In this document: in pieces, positions 36,301 through 45,119 of the stretch
Layout of the letters: each line of letters begins with the position of its first letter
How positions within the stretch are numbered: position 1 is the stretch's first letter
DNA from: Mucilaginibacter sp. OK283
Lineage (GTDB): Bacteria > Bacteroidota > Bacteroidia > Sphingobacteriales > Sphingobacteriaceae
Direction of reading: 5' to 3'
DNA: 64,000 bases
Assembly (NCBI RefSeq): GCF_900110415.1
Contig: NZ_FODR01000004.1
Location: 62,001 to 126,000 of the forward strand
Program-made: the position numbers and the translations under genes
Notes under the pieces: generated by a model
What the model was told of the DNA's origin: nothing
The model's database searches: none
Seen by the model: only the letters and a program-made list of their open reading frames with translations

Positions 36301-36747
36301 GGTTTGAACATGAATTTTGCGTACAAAAGCTTTGACCTGAATGTATTTCTGCAGGGTCAGGCCGCCGCGTGGAATTATGACAATACATTTGCAAGTTTAG
36401 GTACAACCGACTTTGCCAACGCCGCTGTTGAAAGAGCACAAAACCGCTGGACTGTCAGCAATCCAAACGGAACAATGCCAAGGTCTGATGGATATCAGCC
36501 GGGCAACAGCACTTTCTATCTGTTCAACGCCAGTTTTGTCAGGTTAAAAACTGTCCAGTTAGGGTACACATTGCCTCAAAATGTGGTCTCAAAAATAGGA
36601 ATGAACAATCTGCGGGTCTTTATGAGTGGCTTTAACGTCATTACGTGGGCTAAACAGATCACCTGGGCCGATCCGGAACTTAATGGAGGTTATACCACCT
36701 ATCCACAACAACGTATTATCAATTTTGGCGCTACCGTAAAATTTTAA
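33358..36747 (+). CDS. SusC/RagA-family TonB-linked outer membrane transporter with STN domain
   Basis: Transporter of 1129 residues. After a 21-residue leader comes a signal segment (about 22-44, MKLTAIFLIAAFIQVSGKSF), then an STN domain (about 48-112), a carboxypeptidase-regulatory-like domain (about 135-210, GVVTDEKGAPLPGVTIKLKG), a plug (about 215-330, VVVGYGQQRKETLTGS and SVLKDGSAAIYGARAANGVI) and a barrel with a C-terminal Phe. A start at 33421 would remove only the leader. The barrel contains an Asp-rich LDLNHDGKIDSKDQF loop, a calcium-binding-like motif common in SusC-type barrels. It forms the transporter of the GH95/GH30 locus with the SusD protein that follows 11 bp later. Confidence 0.94.
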   Translation: MKLNHKAMPVVWPDCTSIILTMKLTAIFLIAAFIQVSGKSFSQQVTIHHKNISIEKVLQLIEDQSSYHFLFKINDLSSSRNVDLELTNVSVEQALDQCFKNTAFTYKIINRTILVKKTADLPDRAAANSFVLQKIQGVVTDEKGAPLPGVTIKLKGTTTGTITDTDGKFTLEVPDANSTLIVSFIGFTSQEVLTNGRNVLNIHLKEAPKDLGEIVVVGYGQQRKETLTGSISTVSGKEITQSPAPNVVSSLAGKLPGLVVNQRSGQPGADDPSIIVRGVATFYNGGSGSGPLIIVDGVERTIISRLNPNDIESISVLKDGSAAIYGARAANGVILITTKRGKKGKPDFSFSYNYALQSPTKVPKVLDAATFAQVYNEGNFYRQSTGSTFTTPPGYQPFYSDAAIQAYRSGSDPVNFPNTDWAGVTLKNHSFVKNYNMQVIGGSDNVHYLFSFGRLKQDGGYVHDPQNYTQYNFRSKVDVDINKYLNIGANLSGTLDTKAYSTVASNVQFINILQANPTITAIYPNGLIGPGRLGENPLLIDQRGYDNISETPLYSTFTASFKVPHVDGLKIDASYNYDLDNVFEKRWNIPYFYYQYNVNTKNYDRIQGSATGTTELTDTYSKYTTTLSNIRVSYDHNFRNHHVAAMVGKEQQQNTFSGADAYRKNFLTQALPQINYGSSVPADQANGGSASSSARNNYFGRFNYDLDSKYLVEFLFRYDGSPIFPSNNRYGFFPGASVGWRLSEEKFLKDRAPFINQLKLRATYGEIGNDRVGTYNYLQAYNFGQNYVFGSTDAPGIYSNVLPNPNIHWEVSKKTDFGLESELWNGLLGVDFTYYLEKRSNILAIPNLSVSQVLGFPALPAENIGKMDNHGFELSVSTRSKIGEVTYSIAANLNYNRSKIIYQDEVPPQEPYQGFTGHPFGAGMYYKADGIFHTQAELDAYPHDPNTRVGDVKMLDLNHDGKIDSKDQFTFDGSVLPRYTFGLNMNFAYKSFDLNVFLQGQAAAWNYDNTFASLGTTDFANAAVERAQNRWTVSNPNGTMPRSDGYQPGNSTFYLFNASFVRLKTVQLGYTLPQNVVSKIGMNNLRVFMSGFNVITWAKQITWADPELNGGYTTYPQQRIINFGATVKF

Positions 36748-36758
36748 TTAAAAGTATT

Positions 36759-38453
36759 ATGAAAAAACTATTATTGTTTTTCGCAATTGCTATATGTTTT
36801 TCTTGTAAGAAAAACATTCTCGATATCCCACCCAGCGACCGTGTTTCGGATGCTGCTGTGTGGACAGACGCAAATCTTATCCAGGCTTATGAAAACGAAA
36901 TGTACAACGGCCTCCCTCACGGGTTTTATATCCATATGTATTCAAAGTACACCGATGAAGCTGTAAATACCGCACCTTGCTGCGGGGCCAACATTTTCGG
37001 GCCAACTACTTACACGCCTGATAACATCGACCAGGCTGGTAGCGGCGATTTCTGGGGCGGTTATATGTATTACTGGACGCAGGGATATGTGTATATCAGA
37101 AAAGTAAACCTCTTCCTGGAAAAAATGAGCACTACTACCGTTAGCCTTCCTAATAAGGCCCGGTTGGTAGCAGAGGCCAAATTTTTACGTGCCTTCATGT
37201 ATTTTAACCTGATTGAAAGGTTCGGCGGAGTCCCTATTGTTACCCAATCGTATCCGCTGGGAACTCAGGTAGACTTTAAACGAAATTCGTTTGATGATTG
37301 TGTAACCTTTATTGAAAAGGATATCACCGAAGCCATCACTGACCTGCCCGTAAGTTATGCCAGTACCGACGCTAACTTTGGCCGTGCCAGTCAGGATGCC
37401 TGCAAGGCCCTAAGCTCACGCGTTTTGCTTTATGCGGCATCGCCTTTGTTTAATACTTCAAATGATATGACGAAGTGGCAAAAAGCCGCTGACGCTGCAG
37501 CCTCCTTGTTGAGCAGCGGCTATTCGCTTTATCCGGATTACCAAAAGGAATTTATGCTTACAAGCGGTTCGCCGAACAGCGAATTGATCTTTGCAAGGGA
37601 GTTTACCACTACCAATGGCCACCAGACCCCAATGAATAACCTGGGCCGCCGTTACGGCGCATACGGAGGTTGGTGGGGGAGTAACGGCCCTTCCCAAAAC
37701 CTGGTGGACGACTATGACATGACTAACGGTCAACCTCCTTTTATAACCGCAGCCGGAGGCGCGAAAACCATTAATCCCGCATCGGGTTATGCCCCTCAGC
37801 ATCCCTACGAAAACCGGGACCCTCGTTTTAATGCAACCGTAATACATGATTCGACAATTTTCCGCGGCGATCGGTTTGCGATGTGGATAGCGCCGGATGG
37901 GAAAACTTTTGGAATGGACAGCTATACTTTCAGCAGCGATAATCCAAAAGGCGGATATATACTAAAGAAATTTATGCCTGATGACCCCACTGTACCGCTT
38001 AGCTGGCAAACGACCTATACAACACCCTGGCCGTTTTTCCGTCTTGCCGAAATTTACCTGAATTATGCCGAGGCAAAATTAGCACTTGGGGATGAAGCAA
38101 CCTGCCGTCAGTATATTAATTTGGTCAGGGCACGTCCAAGTGTGAATATGCCGCCTATACCTCCCTCGGTTACCGGAGATGCATTAAAAGCAAGGCTTTA
38201 TAATGAGCGTAGAATAGAGCTGGCTTTTGAGGGCCACCGCTTTTTTGATGTGCGCAGGTGGAAGATTGCGATGGATATAGAGAACAGGCCTATTATGGGC
38301 ATGAATATCAGCCGGGATCCTGCCACCAGCAAACAAACCTATACGCCGGTGGTCGAATTACAAAAACAGTTTACCCCCAACATGTATTTGCTGCCTGTTG
38401 CAACTGCGGAGCTTAGCAGAAACAAGAATCTGGGGCAGTCTGCGGGATGGTAA
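36759..38453 (+). CDS. SusD/RagB-family nutrient-binding outer membrane lipoprotein
   Basis: Lipoprotein of 564 residues with a clear lipobox (FAIAICFSCKKN, Cys at about residue 16). SusD-type helices follow, with EAKFLRAFMYFNLIERFGGVPIV (about 139-161, read in parts), and the C-terminal signatures FFRLAEIYLNYAEAKLALGD and NERRIELAFEGHRFFDVRRWK. Family members bind oligosaccharides at the cell surface and cap the SusC barrel. It starts 11 bp after susC, and a strong hairpin terminator follows it, so the two glycosidase genes downstream may have their own promoter. Confidence 0.94.
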   Translation: MKKLLLFFAIAICFSCKKNILDIPPSDRVSDAAVWTDANLIQAYENEMYNGLPHGFYIHMYSKYTDEAVNTAPCCGANIFGPTTYTPDNIDQAGSGDFWGGYMYYWTQGYVYIRKVNLFLEKMSTTTVSLPNKARLVAEAKFLRAFMYFNLIERFGGVPIVTQSYPLGTQVDFKRNSFDDCVTFIEKDITEAITDLPVSYASTDANFGRASQDACKALSSRVLLYAASPLFNTSNDMTKWQKAADAAASLLSSGYSLYPDYQKEFMLTSGSPNSELIFAREFTTTNGHQTPMNNLGRRYGAYGGWWGSNGPSQNLVDDYDMTNGQPPFITAAGGAKTINPASGYAPQHPYENRDPRFNATVIHDSTIFRGDRFAMWIAPDGKTFGMDSYTFSSDNPKGGYILKKFMPDDPTVPLSWQTTYTTPWPFFRLAEIYLNYAEAKLALGDEATCRQYINLVRARPSVNMPPIPPSVTGDALKARLYNERRIELAFEGHRFFDVRRWKIAMDIENRPIMGMNISRDPATSKQTYTPVVELQKQFTPNMYLLPVATAELSRNKNLGQSAGW

Positions 38454-38480
38454 TTTCCTGCTCCTTTTGATGAATAAACC

Positions 38481-38516
38481 AATCAGGAAGCCATGACAAC
38501 TCCGGGCTTCCTGATT
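38481..38516 (+). terminator. Rho-independent terminator after susD
   Basis: A 12-bp inverted repeat (AATCAGGAAGCC at 38481-38492 with GGCTTCCTGATT at 38505-38516) and a 12-nt loop, followed by TTAT. It lies 27 bp after the SusD stop codon. Confidence 0.85.
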
Positions 38517-38836
38517 TTATCGGTGTCATCGTTTGAGCTCTGAAATTGCCGGGGTAAATAGGCCCGCAACGAAGGTTTTAAGGCGCGGTTTCCTAAACTA
38601 TGCCTGAAGAGCTGATTTGTCACCAACGCCCGATAATGAAAATACCCGGTGTTTTGCTTCTGATCCAAAAGATGATCTGAAGCTGAGCGCCGAAAATAAA
38701 AATGGGCATAAGATCTTCACGGCCGGCCCGGAATAAGGTAAACAAAATGGAAGTAAATAACATGATGCCAATTATAACAGCAACCAAAAACCTTTCCATG
38801 TCAAAGAAGAATATTAGCCTTTTTCAATAACTGTAT
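38517..38836 (+). other. Intergenic region upstream of the fucosidase gene
   Basis: About 320 bp without a supported gene. Short open stretches exist on both strands but none has a family signature or a good start. It probably carries the promoter of the glycosidase genes. Confidence 0.45.
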
Positions 38837-41287
38837 ATGAAACCTAAATATCAAAAACTTATAGTAGTTGCCTGTCTGTTTTTTCTTAATGCCAGCGTTT
38901 TTGCACAAGGGAAAAATAATTTATGGTACGACAAACCCGCTGCAAACTGGAACGAGGCATTGCCGATTGGCAATGGCTATATAGCTGCGATGGTTTTCGG
39001 CACTACACAACTTGAACGCCTGCAGCTGAATGAATCAACAATTTGGGCCGGAGGACCTAATAATACGGTCGATTCGGCAGCTAAACCTTACATTGACCAG
39101 GTCAGAACCCTCTTAGCGCAAAAAAAGTACCTGGAAGCACAGCTTTTGGCCAATAAGCAAGTGACTCAGAAAGGGAATGGCGGTATGCCGTATCAGTTGG
39201 CAGGTAATTTATACATCAATTTTCCTGGTCACGATAATGTAACAGACTATAAAAGGGACCTTAACATTGAAAATGCCACGGCCTCCGTAACTTATGTACA
39301 CAACGGGGTGCGTTATAAAAGGGAATATTTTACCTCGTTTACTGATAATGTTTTAATGGTCAGGCTGACGGCCGATAAACCGCGAATGATCACCTGCAAT
39401 ATTAAATTGCAAAGCCCTCTTATGAAAACCGTAGAAGTAACGAACGGTGATTTGGTTTTATCAGGATTAAGCAGCGATCATGAAAATCAAAAAGGCAAAG
39501 TGAAATTTGACGTCATGACCCGTGTAAAAAACTTTGCCGGCTCCCTCACTGCTGATACTTCAGGGATCAAGGTGAATAATGCAGATACGGCTATCATTTA
39601 CTTATCGATGGCGACTAATTTTGTAAACTACCATGACATCAGCGCCGATCCTTTCAGTCGTGCGCAAGAATTTTTAAATAACGCTTACAAAAAGGACTTT
39701 GCAACACTGCTCCGGGCACATTCAGCTTTCTACCAGAAATATTATAACCGTGTTAAATTGGATTTGGGCTCCGGCGATGCGGGGAAATCTACTACTGATA
39801 TACGTATTAAAAACTTTGCAAAGGGAGAAGATCCGCAACTGGCCGAGCTTTACTTTCAGTTCGGCAGGTATTTGCTCATTTCATCTTCACAACCGGGTTC
39901 GCCCGAGCCGGCTAACCTTCAGGGTATCTGGAACGGCGATCTGAAGGGCGCGTGGGATAGTAAATATACCATCAATATCAATACAGAGATGAACTATTGG
40001 CCAAGCGAGGTAACCCAGCTATCCGAGCTAAGTACACCACTTTTCAACATGATAAGCGATCTGTCAGTGACCGGAAAGGAAACCGCCGGTGTAATGTACG
40101 GTGCGCGGGGTTGGTCTTTACATCATAATACTGATGTATGGAGGATCACCGGGATTGTTGACGGACCTTTTTGGGGGCTTTGGCCAACCGGCAATGCCTG
40201 GCTTTGCCAGCACCTTTGGGAACACTACCTGTTTACCGGCGACAAAGCCTTCCTGAAAAAATATTATCCCATTATGAAAGGTGCAGCTCAATATTTTGAA
40301 GACGTTCTGCAACCGGAAGCTGAGCACAATTGGCTTGTAGTGTCGCCATCAATATCACCGGAGCATGAATATATCGATGGCAAAACTCAGGTATCGGTTT
40401 CTGCCGGGGCCACAATGGATAATCAACTGGTTTATGGCCTGTTTACCAATGTCGCACATGCTGCCGCCGATTTAAACGAAGACAGCGCCTTTGCCGATAG
40501 TTTAATGAATTACAGAACAAAGCTGCCACCTATGCAAATAGGCAGATACGGGCAGTTACAGGAATGGCTGGATGATCTGGATTCTCCAACTGATCGTCAT
40601 CGCCATGTTTCGCACCTGTATGGGTTATTTCCCGGTAATCAAATATCGCCTTTCCGCGATCCGCAGCTTTTTGCTGCTGCCAAAAACTCACTGATTTACC
40701 GGGGCGATCTTTCGACCGGCTGGTCAATGGCATGGAAAATTAATTTATGGGCCCGCTTACTTGATGGTAACCATGCCTATAAATTATTAACCGATCAGAT
40801 CTCACCGGCAAATAACGAGGGCCATGAGTCAGGTGGTACTTATCCCAACCTGTTTGATGCGCACCCGCCCTTTCAAATAGACGGAAATTTTGGTTGTACC
40901 TCAGGGATCGCAGAAATGCTGTTGCAGAGCCATGACGGTGCCATTTACGTCTTGCCTGCCCTGCCGGATGTCTGGAGAAAAGGAAGTGTAACCGGCTTAA
41001 TGGCCCGTGGCGGTTTTAAGATGGACATAACCTGGGACGATCATAAAATTACAAAGCTGGTTATTCATTCCGCTTTGGGTGGTAATTGCCGGCTTCGGTT
41101 AAATCAATTGGTGGTTAACAAATTGCTAAAAAAAGCATCTGCGCGAAACACAAACCGTTTCTATACGATAATGGATATTAAAAAGCCAGTCATCAGGACC
41201 GATAATAGTAAGCTGGGCATACAGTTACCAAAAACATGGCTGTATGATTTTAAAACAACAGCGGGGAAAATATACAAGATAATATAG
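38837..41287 (+). CDS. GH95-family alpha-L-fucosidase
   Basis: Exported glycosidase of 816 residues with a signal peptide (about 1-23, VACLFFLNASVFAQ). It has the GH95 N-terminal beta-domain (about 27-270, LWYDKPAANWNEALPIGNGY), an (alpha/alpha)6 barrel (about 290-690) and a C-terminal beta-domain. The NxN catalytic motif of GH95 is kept as N380-I-N382 in NINTEMNYW, and the general acid region is SPSISPEHEY (about 508-516). Known members remove alpha-1,2-fucose or related galactose from glycans by inversion. It belongs to the SusC/SusD locus and is followed 30 bp later by a GH30 gene, so the locus probably degrades fucosylated host or plant glycans. Confidence 0.93.
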   Translation: MKPKYQKLIVVACLFFLNASVFAQGKNNLWYDKPAANWNEALPIGNGYIAAMVFGTTQLERLQLNESTIWAGGPNNTVDSAAKPYIDQVRTLLAQKKYLEAQLLANKQVTQKGNGGMPYQLAGNLYINFPGHDNVTDYKRDLNIENATASVTYVHNGVRYKREYFTSFTDNVLMVRLTADKPRMITCNIKLQSPLMKTVEVTNGDLVLSGLSSDHENQKGKVKFDVMTRVKNFAGSLTADTSGIKVNNADTAIIYLSMATNFVNYHDISADPFSRAQEFLNNAYKKDFATLLRAHSAFYQKYYNRVKLDLGSGDAGKSTTDIRIKNFAKGEDPQLAELYFQFGRYLLISSSQPGSPEPANLQGIWNGDLKGAWDSKYTININTEMNYWPSEVTQLSELSTPLFNMISDLSVTGKETAGVMYGARGWSLHHNTDVWRITGIVDGPFWGLWPTGNAWLCQHLWEHYLFTGDKAFLKKYYPIMKGAAQYFEDVLQPEAEHNWLVVSPSISPEHEYIDGKTQVSVSAGATMDNQLVYGLFTNVAHAAADLNEDSAFADSLMNYRTKLPPMQIGRYGQLQEWLDDLDSPTDRHRHVSHLYGLFPGNQISPFRDPQLFAAAKNSLIYRGDLSTGWSMAWKINLWARLLDGNHAYKLLTDQISPANNEGHESGGTYPNLFDAHPPFQIDGNFGCTSGIAEMLLQSHDGAIYVLPALPDVWRKGSVTGLMARGGFKMDITWDDHKITKLVIHSALGGNCRLRLNQLVVNKLLKKASARNTNRFYTIMDIKKPVIRTDNSKLGIQLPKTWLYDFKTTAGKIYKII

Positions 41288-41317
41288 TATTGAATAAAAC
41301 ATCAAAGGTTAACATTT

Positions 41318-42802
41318 ATGAGGATTTTTAATATAATTATATTAATAGCAAGCAGCCTTTTATTATCGCTGCAGGTTTCGGCTCAGTCCTTCAATTGGAT
41401 TAAAAGTAGTGACACAGTTTTTTGGAAACTTAAAAGCGTAAATCTCCAAAAGGAGACTGGTTCAGCTATTGATATTACAATTGACGATAAAAAAAGTGGC
41501 AGTAAGTTTCAGTCATGGGGTACATGTTTCAACGAATTGGGCTGGGATGCGTTGAATCTGCTCCCAAAAGAAAAAAAAGAAATAGTTCTGAACGAGCTTT
41601 TCTCCCCGGACGGCGATATGCATTTTACAATAGGACGTTTTTCAATGAACGCCAATGATTACTCCCGTAACTGGTACAGCTGCGATGAGGTAGATGGTGA
41701 TTTTCAATTGAAGTATTTCAATATTGACCAGGACAAAAAGGCTCTTATCCCATATATCAGAGAAGCCCAGAGAAGAAACCCCAAAATGACCTTTTGGATA
41801 TCTCCATGGTCTCCACCTTCGTGGATGAAAGTCAACCACAATTACGCGGTCCTGAGTGATGCCAAATACAATCAGCTATCACCGCTTTCAGAGGTTGTGC
41901 TTTATGAGAACAGTAAGAAAAAGGACGAGCATGTCTTCCCTAAGCAGGTAACGGTAAATGATTATCTGATACAGGACCCACGTTACCTGCAAGCCTATGC
42001 TAACTATTTTTGCAAGTTCATTGACGCTTATAAAGAGCAGGGTATTCCAATCAAAATGGTGATGTATCAGAATGAAGCTTATAGTTACACTGTTTACCCA
42101 GGCTGCGCCTGGACGCCCGAAGGCGCCATTCGTTTCAATACAGAATATCTGGCACCTGCCTTGAAAGCTAAACACCCTGATGTTTCCTTATTTTTTGGAA
42201 CGATCAACACCAATCGTTACGATCTTGTCGATCAGGTGCTTTCAGACCCTCGTATGGCAAACTCGATCCAGGGTATCGGGTTTCAATGGGAGGGAGGGCA
42301 AATTCTACCTGCTATCCGTAAAAAATATCCCCAATATCAGTATGTGCAAACAGAAAGTGAATGCGGTTGGGGGACTTTTGACTGGAAATCAGCCGAGCAT
42401 ACCTTCGATCTCATCAATAGTTATTTGGGTCATGGTTGCACTGAATATACCTTTTGGAACCCTGTCTTGACCGATAGCGGTACAAGTGGATGGGGATGGA
42501 AACAAAACGCGCTTATCCGTGTAGATTCGCAAAACCAGACCGCTGCCTACACACCAGAATATTATGCGGTGAAACATTACTCCCGTTACATCACCCCCGG
42601 TTCCAGGCTGTTGTCGTTTAAAGAGGCTGGTAGTGACAAGAAGCCCGTACTGGCTTTCCAGACACCGGAAGGCAAATACGTTATAGTTGCCGGTAACTTT
42701 AAGGATACCGCGCAGCGGTTGCGCATCAAAATTGGTTCAAAGGTTTTGGATGTGTCTTTAGATCCTCATTCCCTAAATACTTTTGAAGCGAAAAAAAGCT
42801 AA
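41318..42802 (+). CDS. GH30-family glycoside hydrolase
   Basis: Exported enzyme of 494 residues with a signal peptide (about 1-22, IILIASSLLLSLQVSAQ) and a (beta/alpha)8 barrel with a side beta-domain. The likely acid/base is Glu253 in MYQNEAYSY and the nucleophile Glu346 in YVQTESECGWG, at the strand 4 and strand 7 positions expected for clan GH-A. Other family signatures are WISPWSPPSWMK and FQSWGTCFNELGWDAL. GH30 includes glucosylceramidases, beta-1,6-glucanases, xylanases and beta-fucosidases or galactanases; the subfamily cannot be set by eye. It is the last gene of the fucosidase locus, with a hairpin about 80 bp downstream. Confidence 0.9.
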   Translation: MRIFNIIILIASSLLLSLQVSAQSFNWIKSSDTVFWKLKSVNLQKETGSAIDITIDDKKSGSKFQSWGTCFNELGWDALNLLPKEKKEIVLNELFSPDGDMHFTIGRFSMNANDYSRNWYSCDEVDGDFQLKYFNIDQDKKALIPYIREAQRRNPKMTFWISPWSPPSWMKVNHNYAVLSDAKYNQLSPLSEVVLYENSKKKDEHVFPKQVTVNDYLIQDPRYLQAYANYFCKFIDAYKEQGIPIKMVMYQNEAYSYTVYPGCAWTPEGAIRFNTEYLAPALKAKHPDVSLFFGTINTNRYDLVDQVLSDPRMANSIQGIGFQWEGGQILPAIRKKYPQYQYVQTESECGWGTFDWKSAEHTFDLINSYLGHGCTEYTFWNPVLTDSGTSGWGWKQNALIRVDSQNQTAAYTPEYYAVKHYSRYITPGSRLLSFKEAGSDKKPVLAFQTPEGKYVIVAGNFKDTAQRLRIKIGSKVLDVSLDPHSLNTFEAKKS

Positions 42803-42880
42803 AGCAACTTAACCGTATAAAATGAATGTATTAAACGATAAACCGGGTCAAAATTTCCGACTGCTACACGTTTGAAAATT

Positions 42881-42901
42881 CTGGCCGTTGCCTACGGCCA
42901 G
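42881..42901 (+). terminator. Hairpin terminator after the GH30 gene
   Basis: CTGGCCGT (42881-42888) pairs with ACGGCCAG (42894-42901) around a 5-nt loop, followed by a T-rich stretch. It probably ends the glycosidase transcript, and it lies directly before the left copy of the 119-bp repeat. Confidence 0.75.
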
Positions 42902-42911
42902 GGCTATTTAT

Positions 42912-43030
42912 TTCAATCTTTTTCAAAGGATTTCCATTGCTATCCCTAACGGAGTTTTCGTTGGGGATTTTTATTGATAAACGTATTTTAAACGAAACGG
43001 GTAAAAAGCAGGCTGAGTTCGTGCCCGAAA
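42912..43030. repeat. 119-bp direct repeat, left copy
   Basis: Same length and orientation as 49731-49849. Four blocks are identical: 22 bp (42912-42933), 17 bp (42959-42975), 30 bp (42980-43009) and 15 bp (43016-43030). The parts between differ. In this copy CCCTAACG pairs with CGTTGGGG and ATTTTTATT follows, a terminator-like hairpin. The two copies bracket the GH13 to SIR2 genes. It could be an attachment-site or recombination remnant or a shared regulatory leader. Confidence 0.85.
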
Positions 43031-43147
43031 TGCCGGACGTATGAATAAGACTCCGATATATGCCATATTAATACGCAATTTTAATTGCTCTTAAATATTT
43101 GATAGATAAATAATTATATTTATAACGCAAGTCCTAAACTTATCAAA

Positions 43148-45052
43148 ATGGCAACAGTTTTAGACCATATAAATAACGATACCCCCATGGGAGCAAATTT
43201 GCTTCATAACGGGGCATCATTCCGGGTATGGGCCCCGAATGCGAAGTCTGTCTATATCACCGGAGATTTTAACAGTGGAAAGCCGGAGGATGGCAATTTA
43301 CTGAACCAGATCGGGAATGGCCATTGGGCCGGTTTCGTTCCTGGCGTAAGTGACAGGCAGCAATATATGTTTTATATAATTGGTAACGGTGATGAGGGGC
43401 CTAAGCGCGATCCTTACGCGAGGGAACTGGTTTCGCCTTTTCCTGATAAATGTGTTATTCGCGACCCCTATTTTCCTTGGCACGAAACGGGATATCAAAC
43501 GCCGCAGTTTGCTGATTTTGTGATCTACCAACTACATGTCGGGGTATTTCATGCGCCCAGATTGCCTGAAAAAGGGGCTTTCCTCGATGTGATCGCTAAA
43601 ATCCCTTACCTGAAAGATCTCGGCGTAACCGTCCTGCAACTGCTACCAATTCAGGAGTATTCCAGCCGTTTCAGCAGGGGGTATAATAATGTGGATTTCT
43701 ATTCCCCCGAAATGGATTTTGCCATTCCAGACATGGAGTTGCCGGCGTACCTGGAAGCAGTGAATGCCATGTTGGTCGAAAAAGGCCTGGCGACCTACCT
43801 GCTCGAGGACCTAAAGGGGGAAATGAATCAGTTAAAAGCGCTCGTTGACCTATGCCATATTTATGGCTTAGGGGTGATGTTCGATGTGGTTTATAACCAC
43901 GCAGGGGGAGACTTCGGCACAGAGTCGCTCTATTTCCTCGATCGCCAACCGGCAGGCTCGGATTCCAATTCGCTTTACTTCATTCCGGGGGATTTCGTGG
44001 GCGGCCTTATATTCGATTATTCTAAGCCGGAAGTTCGCGATTTTCTGATCAATAACGCTAAGTTTTTCCTCGACGAATACCGGATTGATGGTTTTCGCTT
44101 TGACGAGGTAAGTACGATTGATCATCGGGGACAGCCCTTTGGCTGGTCATTTTGTAAGGATCTTACCTCGACGCTCAAATTTATAGCACCCAACAAATTA
44201 TATCATGCAGAATATTGGGGAGTCAACCCCCTGGTCGTTCAGGATTCACCGGTTGGGATCGGTTTTAATACATCACTTACCGACGGTCTGCGTATAGCCA
44301 TTCGCGATATTATCAGTAATGCGGCACAACCAGATGCCCGGCCGTTAAACATGGATAGACTGGCCGAAAGTATGTGGCCGGCGGGTTTCTCCAGGGAATG
44401 GCAATTCGTGCAGGGGCCCGAAAATCACGACGTTGTTCATGTCGAACAGGAACAGCGTATAGCGCATCTGGCCGATCCTTCTGATGCACGATCCTGGTAT
44501 GCAACCAGTCGCTCCCGCGTGGCAATGGGTATTACACTTACTGCTCCAGGCATCCCCATGTTGTTCATGGGACAGGAATTCCTGGAAGATAAGCAATGGT
44601 CAGAGGATTTTTCCTGGTGGCCTCACCAGTTCATTTATTGGGAAGGGTTATCGCTTCAGAAAAAGATGGCCGATTTTCTCCGGTTTACCAGGGAACTGAT
44701 CGCGCTCCGCTGGCAACATCCCGGTTTGCGTGCTCAGGGATTCAGTGTCATTCATACCAATAATTCAAGTAGGGTAATGGCGTTTCACCGATGGGTTGAT
44801 GGTATAGGGAAGGATGTTATGGTGATACTGTGCCTGGCGAACAGCAACCAGTATCATTACAAAGTTGGTTTTCCTCATGGTGGCTTTTGGCAGGAGGTTT
44901 TTAACAGTGATGTTTACGAAAATTGGGTCAACCCGGATACCTGTGGTAATGGTGGCGGAATTTCTGCTGATGCCGGTTCTTATGACGGTTGCGCTTATTC
45001 GGCAACGCTTCAGATACCTGCGAACGGAATTCTGGTATTTGCCCGGCAATAG
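43148..45052 (+). CDS. GH13-family alpha-amylase/branching-enzyme-like protein
   Basis: Cytoplasmic protein of 634 residues with no signal peptide. The N-terminal CBM48-type beta-domain covers about 12-100 (FRVWAPNAKSVYITGDFN) and the GH13 barrel about 115-530. The catalytic set is complete: nucleophile Asp319 (GFRFDEVS), acid/base Glu355 (YHAEYWG) and transition-state Asp428 (PENHDVV). A C-terminal beta-domain follows. The layout matches glycogen branching enzymes and maltooligosyl-trehalose trehalohydrolases. No other glycogen or trehalose genes are near, so its reaction is open. It starts just after the left copy of the 119-bp repeat and is followed 68 bp later by a membrane protein gene. 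Confidence 0.87.
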   Translation: MATVLDHINNDTPMGANLLHNGASFRVWAPNAKSVYITGDFNSGKPEDGNLLNQIGNGHWAGFVPGVSDRQQYMFYIIGNGDEGPKRDPYARELVSPFPDKCVIRDPYFPWHETGYQTPQFADFVIYQLHVGVFHAPRLPEKGAFLDVIAKIPYLKDLGVTVLQLLPIQEYSSRFSRGYNNVDFYSPEMDFAIPDMELPAYLEAVNAMLVEKGLATYLLEDLKGEMNQLKALVDLCHIYGLGVMFDVVYNHAGGDFGTESLYFLDRQPAGSDSNSLYFIPGDFVGGLIFDYSKPEVRDFLINNAKFFLDEYRIDGFRFDEVSTIDHRGQPFGWSFCKDLTSTLKFIAPNKLYHAEYWGVNPLVVQDSPVGIGFNTSLTDGLRIAIRDIISNAAQPDARPLNMDRLAESMWPAGFSREWQFVQGPENHDVVHVEQEQRIAHLADPSDARSWYATSRSRVAMGITLTAPGIPMLFMGQEFLEDKQWSEDFSWWPHQFIYWEGLSLQKKMADFLRFTRELIALRWQHPGLRAQGFSVIHTNNSSRVMAFHRWVDGIGKDVMVILCLANSNQYHYKVGFPHGGFWQEVFNSDVYENWVNPDTCGNGGGISADAGSYDGCAYSATLQIPANGILVFARQ

Positions 45053-45119
45053 CGATCCGATATACCGCTTAATGTTACTGTTGTATTAACTCTAAATTCT
45101 AAACTCTAAACTATTGCTG

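Noticed and set aside
38483-38668. 61-codon minus-strand frame after the second susD
   Set aside because: It overlaps the terminator hairpin and shows no recognisable protein features.
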